Assembly: GCA_001630475.1 (NCBI GenBank)
Contig: KV419395.1
Span: forward strand, 558,001-622,000
Source of the DNA: Sistotremastrum niveocremeum HHB9708
Taxonomy: Eukaryota; Basidiomycota; Agaricomycetes; Sistotremastrales; Sistotremastraceae
Direction: 5' to 3'
DNA: 64,000 nt
The notes under the pieces were generated by a model. The model made no database searches. It saw only the letters and a program-made list of their open reading frames with translations, and was not told the origin of the DNA. The position numbers and the translations under genes were made by a program. Positions 1 through 11,904 of the stretch are shown in pieces (position 1 is the stretch's first letter; each line of letters opens with the position of its first letter).

Positions 1-274
1 CCTTTACTGGCATGACCTGCCGACCCCGCCCCCCTCACCACCGCCAGGTGGGAAACACGATGCAGTTGCAACATCGCAACATGTTGATCGCTTGGAAGAA
101 GCAAATCAATTGGCCAATCGAATCTTGAAAGATTTGTGCTTGCCGGCTTCCGATTCTGACGTAGACTGGAACGCTAATCTTGATGGAGACGCCGAGACTA
201 AGCGAAACGAGCTATTTCGCACAGCCTATCGGCGAGTGGAAAGTGATGTGGTGGGGCTCGCGGTGAAGTGGTAG
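1..274 (+). CDS. C-terminal end of an unknown protein (partial)
   Basis: An open frame runs in from the left edge and stops at 272-274, giving about 90 residues. It begins with a Pro-rich stretch (LPTPPPSPPPGG), followed by a charged, probably helical tail that ends in GLAVKW. No family is recognised and no catalytic motif is visible. The gene body lies outside the window, so its function cannot be inferred. It is called coding because the frame stays open to the edge and the composition (Pro/Asp/Glu/Arg) resembles protein rather than shadow. The next gene, on the opposite strand, ends 168 bases downstream. Confidence 0.55.
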   Translation, partial: LYWHDLPTPPPSPPPGGKHDAVATSQHVDRLEEANQLANRILKDLCLPASDSDVDWNANLDGDAETKRNELFRTAYRRVESDVVGLAVKW

Positions 275-442
275 ACATTCTTGATGTATTATTATAAAAT
301 AGATATGACTCAGCGAAGAGCGGCCGTGGAATACAATAACAAGACCATAGATAACAAAGATTAGAGCGACAGATAGCAATAGAGCGACGATGAGAGATTA
401 TGATGATCAAGATGAGGATGGCAATGAGGGTGGAGGGTGGCA

Positions 443-813
443 TTAGCGTTGGGCAGCCTTGGCTCGCTGCTCGGCGAGGATCTGGGGCTTTCTGATAAAG
501 TAGTATTGGTGACAGGAATCGCAGAAATCTTTGACACGCTGGGTTACGGTCTCGCTCCGGTCGGGACCAAGATACTAGCTATGATGTGAGATGTCTCGAA
601 GTCGCGACCAACGATGAAACGAACCTGGGAGCAGGTGCCAAAACAGTCCCGGCAATTAGGATCATGGCGATTACTGTGTTTGCAACGCGGGTTTCCACAG
701 TCGACTTTGTCCACCCGCTTGGTTATGACATAGTGCTGAAGACGAAGAGGTGAGTCGTGTGAGTCATCGAAGTGGATGGAGACTGACACCGCAGCCATGG
801 GAGGTGCCTTCAC
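443..813 (-). CDS. Small Cys/His-rich protein, putative zinc-binding
   Basis: Two exons (813..625 and 574..443) are joined by a 50-base intron with donor GTTCGT and acceptor CTAG, giving 106 residues. A second in-frame Met at 798 could also be the start. The middle holds paired cysteines: C-x4-C (CGNPRC), then CRDC and FGTC. The second exon adds another C-x2-C (CDSCHQYY). This spacing suggests a small zinc-coordinating fold, but that is inference. The tail is basic (QILAEQRAKAAQR). I do not recognise the family. It diverges from the TLG2 gene, with about 310 bases between the two starts, so the two probably share a promoter region. Confidence 0.6.
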
Positions 814-1123
814 TGAGGGGAGAGTGAGTACGATGGAGTGGAGATGAAGGCAAAGAAACGAACGTGATTAGGTTGCACATTATAGAAAGAGAAGAGGGAG
901 ATGGAGGTGATGGTTGAGGTAAGGAAGGGCGATTTATAGGTCCGCCCGCAGGCCCAAGTGCATAGCATTATCTTGTCCCATTCACGGTCACCAAACAAGG
1001 AAATTCGAATTACGCAACGCGCGCCTAAAACCATAAACTCGGTCAATTATCCAGTCGCCGATACAACGCCAAACACAGACAAACACACGTCCAGCCACGC
1101 GCGCCTCGCGTGCCTTTCCAGCC
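814..1123. promoter_or_regulatory. Shared upstream region between Cys-rich gene and TLG2
   Basis: These 310 bases separate two divergent start codons. No convincing TATA box or other named element was seen. Small open frames here look like chance. Confidence 0.4.
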
Positions 1124-2508
1124 ATGGCCTCTGCACCAACGACCAGGTCGAGAACGCTGCTTTTTCTTTCGTATCGCGACTCGAGAGCTCCCCTCCACCG
1201 ACGCACCCGCCACGCGCGGTCGCAGGCGTACACGAACGACGACGACGATGACGAAAGCCAGGGCCTCATCCCGGGAGCACAAGCTCACGGCGAGTCCCAT
1301 CTGGCGGTCGACATGACCTTACCCCCGATGTGGTATTTCCCCGTGTCTCTCACAACGACTTCCGGATCTTAGATCTCTTGCTAGGTTTGATATATCGGAC
1401 CAAGTCAACGAAATCCTGGACTCTGTGGCCAAGAAGAGTATCTCGTCTTCTGCTTTTGTCTGCCATCCAACTCAGCTCTTGCTCCGCAGTTTCGTCCCTG
1501 GAGAAACTTCACGCTCGGCATGCTCTTCCTGGCTTTTCAGATAGGACGGCAGAGGAACGTGAAATCGAAGCCGTCACTTCCGATATTACGCGAGTCAGTG
1601 CCCTACTACGATCTACTCCACACCCCCATATCCTAGCATCATCTTGAAACATCTTATCATGGCAACAGGGCTTTCTCCAATGCCAAACTCTCATACAACG
1701 CATCGCCCCCCGAGACTCTCACCACTTTCCCCCCAAAGCCTCGAACTTACTCCGAAACGAAGAGCTAGCCGCTCACAATGTCCAGCGTGGTCTCGCCGCA
1801 AAGGTTCAGGACATGAGTGCCTCATTCCGTAAAAAGCAACGCGTCTACATGGATAGTAAGTTCACCCCTTCCCCGCACTCACGATCCCCTTTCACCACCT
1901 CCGCCTACTAGAGTTGCAAGGTCATTCGGTCAAGAACCAGGACCTGCTGATCGCCTCCGGCGCGCTATCTCTCAGCGGCTCTGATAGCATTACAGCTCTC
2001 GAGGATGACATGCAAGCTGCCGTAAAAGACTTCATCTCCGTTTCTTGCAATTGTTGCTGATTCATGGCCTGACCCAGTCCCAAAGTCAGGTGTCAGCCCG
2101 CGTGGATCCCAGCCTTCGAACCCGCGACCGTGAACTCACGGAAATCGCGAAATCAATTGCTTCGCTAGCGGAACTTTTCAAAGACTTGTCGTCACTTGTT
2201 ATCGATCAAGGCACGATTCTCGATAGCGTCGAGTACAACATTGAGCAGACCTCCGTGCATATGCAAGAGGCCGTCAAAGAACTCGAGATAGCAACAACGT
2301 AAGTCTGTTCGGCATGTCATGGGCCCCAATCTCATAATGCATTTTCAGTTACCAAAAAAACACTGGGCGCCGGCAATGCATATTTCTCTTGATTTTGATA
2401 ATCCTCGGCCTAATCCTGATTCTTATATTCAAGCCTCGAAGGGGTGCCGACTCGCCCCACAGCCAAGATCCGCAGCTTCCTTCGTCGTCGGCAGGCTCGA
2501 TGAGATAG
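1124..2508 (+). CDS. TLG2: t-SNARE Tlg2 / syntaxin-16 family
   Basis: Seven exons (1124..1332, 1385..1437, 1490..1593, 1669..1855, 1912..2021, 2078..2298, 2349..2508) give 347 residues with every phase matching. The N-terminus has the family pattern RTLLFLSYRDS and an acidic run of Asp. It then reads DISDQVNEILDSVAKK and LEKLHARHALPGFSDRTAEE, which is typical of syntaxin 16/Tlg2. The Qa-SNARE helix runs through RELTEIAKSIASLAELFKDL and VIDQGTILDSVEYNIEQT, with the zero-layer Gln in LSSLVIDQGT. A single C-terminal membrane helix (IFLLILIILGLILILIF) follows, then a short Ser-rich tail. In yeast Tlg2 acts in fusion of endosome-derived vesicles with the trans-Golgi network. The start has a good context and matches the family N-terminus. 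Confidence 0.93.
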
Positions 2509-2762
2509 ACGTCATTCCTACAAGCCCCGGTGGCTAGTCATTATCGTTTATCCCTTGTTGTTTATGCGGGGGACGGGTGGATAGCGCATATAGTATATTG
2601 TTATTTATGTTTTCGGCATCTCCTACTAAATCTTGTAATCTGAAACTTGTACACTTTTATTGTGATGACATCATCCACTGTCATGGCGACGGAGATTCCG
2701 GGTGGAACGGCCGAGCAAAGATTTGGGTGGAAAAAGTGGCTTGTCTGCATTCGACCTGACCT

Positions 2763-5700
2763 ATGGCTACGTCTCCTCGCAGAGCAAACTACGACTCCGT
2801 GGCTCTACATCATCCTGACGCAGACTCACCCACTTACACTCACCAAGACCCACTAGACGACGACACCCTGGCTGGTGGAGCCGACGCCTATTCCTTACAT
2901 TCAAACACTCCTTTGCACAAGCCTCGTCCCACTAACATCTACCCTCCACTCCCTACTCACCGCCCTCGAGAAACGCATATTCGCATGCAGACCCCCAAGA
3001 CAGAAGAACACGAAAAGCCGACCAGACCAGGTCACCATCACGCCAACTCAAGTTGGGATGTCCTTGGAGGGATCAAAAGGATCGGCGACGATTACAGTCA
3101 TTTCGACAGTCGCAACGCGTCAAATGCGCGCCTGGCTTTCGCCCAGGGTGATATGCCTAATAACGGCGTTTCGAAAATGTATAACTGGCTGCTGAACGTG
3201 TCGATTGTCACTCGGTGGATCCTATTCATTGTTCCCGTTCTTGCTCTCCTTTGGATTCCTGGAATTCTTGGGTTTACGGCAACTCCAAAAGCGTACGTGT
3301 GTTCTTCTCATTGAGAACATTCGGTGGCATTCATCTTCAATAGAACCATTTGGGGCGTACATCTTAAATGGTGGAGCATATGGTTCTCCGTTGTATGGGG
3401 AGGTGGGTGACGTTCTGAGAGTGTCTCTGAATGAGTTTCAACTAATCATTTGATCAGGTTGGTGGGCTGGGCTGGCTCTTGCGTCAGTAACATCTAAAAT
3501 TTCGTCCTGCGTCACTAAATGCATAGTACAGCCGCATTGTCCCCAAGATCCTGAAATATACCATCGGAGTTATTGCAGTTGAGACCAGAGTTTATATTGA
3601 TTGGCTCAAGGTGTTAAGTCGGTAAGCATCTGGCTCGAGCTTTTGCCGTGATTCACTTCTGAACAACCATCGGAACAGCTATGTGGCTCTTGTAGCCTGG
3701 AGCTTGGGAACGTGGATTTCTTTCAATCCCTTGATAAATGCAAGACTCGATCAGTCATCGCCGCATAAGGAAACTGTTTCTTTCATCGCAAAATTCCTCT
3801 TCGGATTAGTACTATGTTCAGGCATTCTCCTAGCAGAGAAAGTCGCGTGAGTCTCTGTGGTTTCCCGATTGCAGATTTGACTCATTTGAGATGCGAAGAA
3901 TTCAAATGGTCGCGAAGTCCTTCCACGAGAGATCTTATGCAGGTACTAGCTCAGTTTCTGCTTTGATATAAGCGTTCTCATTTTCTCGGCAGATAGGATC
4001 AGAGAACAAAAGGAAGCTCGAAAAATACTTGTCACTCTTTATCAACACTCCTCCGACATCCCCGATCGAGACGATACCTGGAAAGATGCTACCTCGAGCA
4101 AAGCCAACCTTTTGGACCCAGGCCGTCTGTTAAAGAGAGCATTAAAGGGGTTCAAAGATGTTGCCCAAACCACCACAACGGCGTTCGGCAACGTCGCCTC
4201 GGAGATTGCTGGCAGGTTCGAGTTAAATCCAGACACACATCGACCAAGTCTCATGGCATTTTCTAGCTCCGTTCTACAACCCAACTCCCCTCAGGCAATG
4301 GTAGCCGCTGCGCTAGTCTCGGCAAACAAGAGCAGATTGGTGGGCTGTACGACTTTTAAGAAGGATTGCATATTGAAGATGGTTTAGTTGGCTAGACGCC
4401 TTTTCTATTCTTTCGTTTCACAAGGCTCCGAGAAGCTTGTTTTGACCGACATCGCGGTTGTTTTTCCAAACGCCGAAGAGGCCATTGCCGCCTTCGCCTT
4501 GTTCGACAAGGATGAGAATGGCGATGTCACACGCGATGAAGTAGAATTGGCGTGCTTGTGAGTTTTGAATAACTCTCAGAGCTTTCATGGTTGACTCGCT
4601 GTCACAGGGAATGCCACCGAGAACAAATTGCAATTGCGAGCTCTATTCGCGATCTTGATTCGGCAGTGGGACGCCTTGACAGCATCTTGATGTCTTTGTA
4701 TACCGTAGTCGCATTGTTGATTATGGCAGTCACTCTGGTGCGTTGCGTCCGTGATGAGTGGAAGGTCATCCTCACGTTCTGTTAGGAAGCTCAATTTGCC
4801 AGCGTGATCACTGGCGCCGGGACATTGATCTTGGGTTCGTCCTCTTTTGACCATTCCGAGAGTCACTTATCTCATTGAGTTCCAGGATTGAGCTGGCTCA
4901 TCGGTGGCAGTTTACAAGAAGTTCTAACTTCGATCATTTTCTTGTTTGTCAAGGTATGACATCTGTGATTTTCAGTAGTCTATCTCTTTCTCACAATCTT
5001 ATCAGCACCCCTATGATGTCGGCGATCGCGTCAAGGTAAGAGCGGGCCAATTTAGACTCTAGAAAGCACGTGTGACTCATGCCATGTAGATCAACACTGA
5101 CGACTACACTGTCAAAGAGATGCGACTCCTCAGTACCATCTTCGCCGACAGTAACAACTGCTTGGTTCAGGCCCCTCACAGTGTTATTAACACATTGGTA
5201 CGTGTCTCCATTCTTTGAATACCATTGCCTCATATTCTGCCAGTTCATTCGTAATATGAGGAGAAGTCCGGTAAGAGCTCATGATATTGAATGTCTTTGT
5301 CATAATGCTTATCTGATTTCAGCAAATGTCCGAACCTTTCACTTGGGATGTGTCATACAGCACCACCTTTGAGCAAATTGAAGCCCTTCGCGCGAAAATG
5401 CTGGCTTATGTGAAAGCCGAAAGACGTGATTTCCTTCCGAACTTCGATGTTGTGGTCGTCGGTATGTCATGCCGTCATACGAAACATCCTGCATGACCTC
5501 AACTATCATATCTTAGACATTCCTGAGCAATCGAAACTTAGCCTGAAGGCTGACATTAAGTACAAGAGCAACTGGCAACAGGGACCACTGAAAGGTATGA
5601 ACTGCCGATCACCGTGATACTGAAAGTACTGAGATAATTTTGCTTTAGTCAAGCGAAGAAATATGTGGATATGTGCTCTCAAAACAGCCCTGGCCGAACT

Positions 5701-6172
5701 CAAAATCTTTGGACCTGCAGGAGACACAAGTGCACCCGCAGCTCCTCAGAAGATCACAATGGTTCCGTATGAAGAGGTCGTAGCGAAGGAGAATAAGCCG
5801 GTATCGCCGCCTAAAACTGGGCTGCAAGAAACGACTATTCCACGAGGCGAATGGCAGTTCTCTGATAGACACAATGTCTTTGCGGACCCCGCACAGGATG
5901 CCCTTGAGCACGGCGAGGAGGTATGTTCACTCCATGGCGGTTTTGGTGATCCTTGTCCTCACGACTTCTCCCCCACCTAGGCTTATGCGACACATCCCGC
6001 ACAACCTCCTCCTGCAGTACAAGTCGCTCTTGGTGAGATGATTGCAAGACAACCTTCGGGCAGCACCCAAGCTGGCACGTCTCAACCACGCCCTGGACCC
6101 TCGAGTAGGAAGGCATCTGGCAGCAGCACTCAGGGAGAGGAGATAGAGATGACGGGTAGTAGTAGAACTTAA
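2763..6172 (+). CDS. MscS-family mechanosensitive channel with EF hand (Msy1/Msy2-like)
   Basis: Nineteen exons can be followed with consistent phases, giving about 824 residues. Some exons are very short (3458..3482, 5006..5035, 5244..5270). A His/Pro-rich cytoplasmic N-terminus is followed by several membrane segments (from about WILFIVPVLALLWIPGILGF). A canonical EF-hand loop, DKDENGDVTRDE, lies at about 4507-4542. The MscS pore and beta domain follows (GAGTLILGLSWLIGGSLQEV, then HPYDVGDRV and APHSVINTLFIRNM). The C-terminal tail is Pro/Ser-rich. Fission yeast Msy1/Msy2 are ER channels controlling Ca2+ during hypo-osmotic swelling, and the same role is inferred here. The EF hand suggests gating or feedback by Ca2+. 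Confidence 0.93.
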
Positions 6173-6320
6173 CAAACTGCTGGCGGGAGTTAAGTTAGAG
6201 GCATTAGACTGGCTTCTATGTCCTCCTGTAGATTTTTCTTTGAATATATCTTGGATATATCGCGTAATTTATTTCGCCCGATGCGTCCGCGTCACAATTC
6301 GTAACGCTCTCTTTTATCCT

Positions 6321-7738
6321 ATGTCTAATCCTCGAGTTCGTATACGAAATGTCCAACATGACCGCGTCAATTTCGTTCTGGAAGGTGTCGACATCGGGTA
6401 TGCGTCGTGCTCATTTGTTTTTGAGGATTCAGGTCCTGATAGAGAGACAGGTTCGCGAATTCATTGCGTCGAGTCGTAATGGCAGACATCCCGACCGTCG
6501 GTCAGCATTCGTATGTCTAGTGCTGTCAGGATAATCTCACATGGTCCATAAGCCATCGATATTGTTGAGATTGAAACAAACACAACCGTGCTCGCCGACG
6601 AGTTCATCGCGCATCGACTAGGAATGATTCCCCTCATAAGTACGAACTGCGACGAAGGAATGCGGTACACCCGAGTGTGTTGTTCTGTCTTAACTTCTTC
6701 CTAATTACCTTCTAACGGTGTTCTTCTTACTAAAGGACTGTACATGCCTTTCCAATTGTAAATATTGTTCTGTGGTTTTGTACTTGGACGTTTCTTGTCA
6801 GGAGGGCGGCACGATGGACATTACGAGTGACCATCTGCAAGTTGTGGGATACAATAGTGGATACAGATTCACATCTGGGCCAGCATACTCAGACCCGGCC
6901 AGTGACGGTGGTGAGGAGTTGAGCAAACGAGGTGATGGCTTTGGAAATCCGGTTGGAAAAGGTGCGTTTTGACTAGGAGCAGTCATTGTCCCGTTTACCC
7001 ATTTGTTTCCCTGTTCTACAGACGACGATAGTGTCCCACCTGTGCTTATCACTAAAATCAGGAAGGGACAGGGTTTGAAGCTGAAATGCGTCGCTCGAAA
7101 AGTGAGTTTTGTCGACTTTTTCTTGTCGCCATCCCTTACGCCGAAGTTAGGGCATTGCAAAGGAACATGCAAAATGGTCTCCTTGCTCAGCGGTTTCATT
7201 TGAGTATGATCCACATAACAAGCTTCGACATACCAGTTATTGGTTTGAAAGCGACGAGCGAGCGGAGTGGCCCTTGAGCGAGAATGCTAAGGAAGAAGAA
7301 CCACCCCGAGACGACATGCCGTTTGACTTCAATGCCAAACCTGAAAAATTCTACTTCGAAGTGGAGACGACTGGGGCTCTCAGTCCAAAAGAGGTGATCA
7401 TGAAGGTAACTACAAATTCTGGCTAGACTGAGCTCGACCCTCACCGCATGATACAGGGCCTGCTTGAATTGCAAACCAAGCTGGGAAGTTTACTCTTGGG
7501 TCTAAAGACTCAGCCCGATGGAGAAAATGGAGATGTCGCAGGGGCCGCTCACACGAATGGGTTTGGAGAACCCGCCGCCCCCGGTGCCACTGAGGGGTGG
7601 GGGCACTCCAGTGCTTGGACTGCACCTGTAGTACCTGCTGCAGCTACTGCACCCGCTGCGGCAGGTTGGGGGACACCTCAAGGCGGCGCCGGATGGACGA
7701 GCCCACAGGCGACATCAGGTTCTTGGAACCTAAGTTAG
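6321..7738 (+). CDS. RPB3: RNA polymerase II subunit Rpb3
   Basis: Seven exons (6321..6397, 6451..6500, 6553..6674, 6736..6961, 7022..7101, 7151..7405, 7457..7738) give 363 residues. The start [18 protein letters not shown] is the conserved Rpb3 N-terminus. [20 protein letters not shown] and [11 protein letters not shown] form the alpha-like dimerisation domain. The zinc loop is visible as [30 protein letters not shown] and the C-terminal [12 protein letters not shown] are also conserved. The last exon adds an unusual Ala/Gly/Trp-rich tail of repeated W/G/P residues that is longer than in yeast. Rpb3 pairs with Rpb11 to nucleate assembly of polymerase II in the nucleus. Confidence 0.95.
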
Positions 7739-7900
7739 ATTCTAATATCATTATTTCCTGTATTTTTGCATATGAGGAGCCGTCTTCCGAAACTTCGGCG
7801 TCTGACGCCGGTACAGCTTCCCTCTTACGCCTCAGCCATCAGCAACGACACTCCAGCATCTCGTTTTCTATCTTTATTCTTTTAGACTGGGCTATGTTCA

Positions 7901-10025
7901 ATGTTCTCGAATATTTCCAACACGCAGGGCCAAAGCCATGAAGATCCCGAAGACGAACAGCCATTACTTGAACGGGCCCAGAACGGCAGGCATGTCGTAT
8001 TTGACGTTCCCGACGATGACACTCCCGACGACGTGGACCTTGATGAAGCTTCGCCGTCGGTAATCAGAAAGACACACCCTCCGCCATTTGCGTTGAGCAG
8101 TCGAGAAACAGGTAATTGCTCTCCTCAAATTTGGTCCCGTGCTTTCGCTTAGCAGTTGAAGAATTCGACTTGGATCCCGACGAACTTGACGATGACGATG
8201 TCATCCAGTTGCAACACCGAGAGGCTAATGGTCACCCTAACCCAGGGAGTCGTGAAGCTCGGGGCCAAACTTTGCCACTACTGGTCGGTTTGGTCGACTC
8301 TCACCAAGCCAGACGAAGTTTAGAAGCGCTCAGAAATTCTACGGAAATGGATGATGTGCACATCGACTTGGAAGAACTGGCAAAAAAGCGTCTCGCTGGA
8401 GGTGGTCTTCTTGACTCCGTAGCAAATATGGCGAACTCGATATTGGGGGCCGGTTCGTTCAGCAACACACTGTCGAGCGATTAACTGACATTATTTTAGG
8501 TATGATAGGTGTGTGTTTGATATAAATCTTGGTTTGGTCGGTATATCAAACAGACCGTGAAGGTCTACCCTACGCCCTCAGTCAAGCGGGCTTCTTCACC
8601 GGCATCGTACTTCTGATTGTCCTCGGATGGGTCACCGATTGGACAATAAGACTCATCTTGGTAAACGCAAAATTGAGTGGACGCAATAGCTATATCGGGA
8701 TCATGAATCATTGCTTTGGAGAGAGTGGAAGAGCCGCTGTCTCATTATTTCAGTTTTCTTTTGCATTTGGAGGTGAGCCTGAACTGAGATCTCGTGTCGC
8801 TGTCCTAAGGCCTTGACGGCAGGCATGTGCGCATTTGGTATCATTATGGGTAGGCTGCCAATACAAACACATTCTATCCACGCTTAAAAATTCCAGGCGA
8901 TACGATTCCCCAAGTCATCCGTTCTGTATTCCCTCATCTGAAAGATGTGCCAGTCTTGAGCGTCTTCACCAATCGACGTTTCATCATCGTCCTGTGCACT
9001 GTTTGTGTGTCTTATCCTCTTTCTCTGTACCGTGACATCCACAAGCTCGCACGAGCTTCCGGGCTTGCTTTGATTGGCATGACTATAATTGTCATCTCAG
9101 TCCTGATAGAACGCATGAACGTCTCCTCGGACCTCAAAGGATCTCCCGAAGCTAGATTCACGATCATACGACCCCAGATAGCTCAAGCAATCGGTGTTAT
9201 CAGTTTTGCATACGTCTGCCATCACAATTCTCTCTTAATCTACGGCAGTCTGAAAACTCCCACTTTGGATCGATTTGCATTAGTCACACATATCTCCACG
9301 GCAATAGCTGTTTTAGCCTGTTGCACACTCTCTATCTCAGCATACGATGTTTTCACAGACAAGACTCAAGGAAATATTCTCAATAATTTTGCACCAGTAG
9401 GATTCTTCCTCAATGAACCCTAACTGTTCTGTCTGACACTCGTATTCATAGAATGATACCGTCATTAACATTGCAAGGTTCTGCTTTGGTTTGAATATGT
9501 TTACCACTTTACCTTTAGAACTCTTCGTATGTCGGGAGGTAAGGAGTCTGCAGTTCCTATAATCAGATTCTGAATTCCTTGATAGGTGGTGGAACAATAC
9601 TTCTTCCCGACTGAGCAGTTTAATCAGCAGAGACATGTGCTATTTACAACATCAATACTTTTTTCCTCTATGTTCCGTAAGTTCAATGACTGCGATGATT
9701 TCCCCGCACTTACAGAATATAGTGGCCTTGATAACGTGCGATCTTGGCGTTGTGAGTGATTTATCATTCAACTCCTTTATCTACATTATTCACTATGCCT
9801 TAGATACTCGAGATCGTGGGCGGCCTTTCAGCAACTGCTCTGGCCTTCATCTTCCCAGCGGCTTGCTACATTAAGTTGACACCGCAGGAACTGCCTTGGA
9901 CATCGAGGACGAAGCTTCCAGCTCTTCTCTGTGTCGCATTTGGTATAATTGTTTTGTGCTTGAATATGTATTTTGCCCTAGGGCGGGTATGGACTAGCGA
10001 GGGGAGTGCAAAGATATGCGTGTAA
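7901..10025 (+). CDS. AVT/SLC38-type amino-acid transporter
   Basis: Ten exons (7901..8111, 8153 or 8156..8452, 8500..8508, 8563..8772, 8823..8849, 8897..9396, 9452..9538, 9586..9676, 9723..9751, 9804..10025) give about 560 residues. A long acidic cytoplasmic N-terminus (EQPLLERAQ, DDDTPDDVDLDE) precedes eleven or so membrane helices. The family motif SILGAGMIGLPYALSQAGF is produced only if a 9-base exon is spliced in. Later helices such as FITG-like VLLIVLGWVTDW and IGVISFAYVCHHN are typical of the Avt3-7/SNAT11 branch. The likely role is export or exchange of neutral amino acids at the vacuole; substrate and direction cannot be read from sequence. The second intron boundary is a TAGCAG tandem acceptor. 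The stop lies 20 bases from the convergent ERG8 stop. Confidence 0.92.
8500..8508 (+). other. 9-base internal exon of the amino-acid transporter
   Basis: The nine bases lie between an acceptor ending TTTTAG and a donor GTGTGT. They supply Met-Ile and parts of two Gly codons, so the product reads GAGMIGLPYAL, the conserved core of this transporter family. Skipping it keeps the frame but removes three residues. Confidence 0.75.
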
Positions 10026-10045
10026 TATAATTGAAAGGGTATATA

Positions 10046-11904
10046 TCATGACCTAATGCCAAAACGACTCAATATCTCGCCCAGACCTGGTATTCTCTGC
10101 CAATCCTCAGATCTTACACCTCGCTCCAGGCTTTCTCTGGCAAGTAGAGGCGTTACTGACATGTCGTATATCGTAGACCACACGGTTTGCACGGCTTTCT
10201 CGACTGTTCCGTCTGCCGTTTCAAGAACAAGCAGCCAAATAGCATCAAAACCGCCGGCTGACTCAATAATCAGTCAAGGAAGCGCGATCAGTATACGAAC
10301 GAACCTCCAGGAACGCCGCCCCCGACAACTCCAGGCACGGCAGTGCTAAGATCTAACAGGCGGGTCTGTTGTAGGGGCTCAATGGGAACGTCCGCCAGTT
10401 CACCCATGTGCCGCATATTTTTACGTATGCGCTGGATATTCATGAAGTTATTGTTGTGGCTGCAGGTCCGATAACTTACCTCGGTGGTGTCGTGGAGAGC
10501 TATCAGGCCATTAAGAACGCCAGCTTGTTCGGTCGAAGCGGTAGCAACTTGAGGCCACTATTGCTGTACATGAGTATCAGAATTGGGCAAAATACCATCA
10601 CTAACATCTCGTGCAGGTGACATCACAGCTTTGGCTATCAGGTTCTCATAACTTTCTTTATTAGCAGCAGCAAACTGCGACAAAGCCCTAAATCCAGTAT
10701 GTAAGGATCGATTGTTGCTGTCGATAGCATTCCAAAGAGATTCGGCTGCGGGAAAACTAAGCTTCGGCGAAGGTAGGCGATCGTCGCATACCTTCATCTT
10801 TATTTTGTTGCCTCCACTTGAGAACTTTCCCGACTAGTGACGGGGTGTCACTGCCCGCGTCTACGTCGGCAAGGAGAATTTTCATTCGGGGTGGCAGTGT
10901 GACAGGCTCAACCTTGCAGTTCCACCCATCATTCGATGCAGACAACACTTCGGTCAAAGTAGTAGGGGAAAACTGTCAGAGAGCAATCAGTAATGAGAGC
11001 CCAGAGCCCAACGTCACTTACCTGATCTTCCATGATGGGTTTGAGAATCTGGGGATCAAATCTCGTGTAAACGTGACTGCCATATATTGCCGACGACACA
11101 TCAAAGCCGCTCCCAATCTTGCCCTGAGCATAGCAATGGACGTATTGAGAGATATTGTGGGCTATAGTCAAATCGGGATGACGGACGTCGTCCTGTGCCA
11201 ACGCTGTCTTCGATATTACTGAGAATTGGACGAGCAGGGCAGTGACTAGAGCAGTGATCAACGCTGCTGATGAGCCTAAACCTGTCTTATGCACGTCTCG
11301 AAGAGTTGTTCCTGTGGGCCCTAGGGGCGGAAGTTGATGGAGGGATGCAGTTGTTGGTGGTAAGCCCAATGCCTTCAACTTCAAAAAATACGTCAGTTTT
11401 TATGAGAGAGCAACTCGATTCAAAAGTACCTTCGCTCTCTGGGAATAAAAATCGTTGTCTCCCGCAATCACAATCTTTAGCCCTTTCGAGAGCTTGTCTT
11501 GTACGAACTGAGCCGATTTGACCAAGGCAGCATATGCAATAACTCGTTGAACCGCCAAATAGACAAATTTGTTGGGAGACGATTGCGGATTTCGACTAGA
11601 ACGTCGTAGTTTTGAGAATCCGTCAACCTAGACGGTAGAGCTCCTACTCGTGTAGTTCTTGAACTTTCACACCATCGGTGTGATCATCAATCTTGTACGT
11701 CCACGACGCGTTCAGGAATTGTGGTGAATGCACCTCAATCACATTTGATTCCGCTTGAGCTGACCCCTCTGCTATAACAACGTGAAACCGCGATGAAGTT
11801 GCAATAACGAGCCCAGGGTACTGAGGGTCCAAGACAAGATAGCCTCCAGCGATCAAGACTTTGCCTGGGGCCGAGATGCACACAGCAGACATGGTGGTTT
11901 CCAA
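10046..11904 (-). CDS. ERG8: Phosphomevalonate kinase (Erg8)
   Basis: Eight exons (11904..11648, 11595..11430, 11378..11022, 10972..10792, 10745..10606, 10557..10480, 10431..10305, 10257..10046) give 505 residues; a second Met at 11892 is an equally good start. It phosphorylates mevalonate-5-phosphate to the diphosphate in the sterol/isoprenoid pathway. It is a GHMP kinase: motif 1 is SAPGKVLIAGGYLVLD, the ATP loop is KTGLGSSAALITAL, and the C-terminal glycine loop is PGAGGFDAIW. The splice of exons 5-6 (donor GTTAGT, acceptor CAATAG) is the least certain. It is convergent with the transporter gene and the two coding ends almost touch. Confidence 0.92.
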
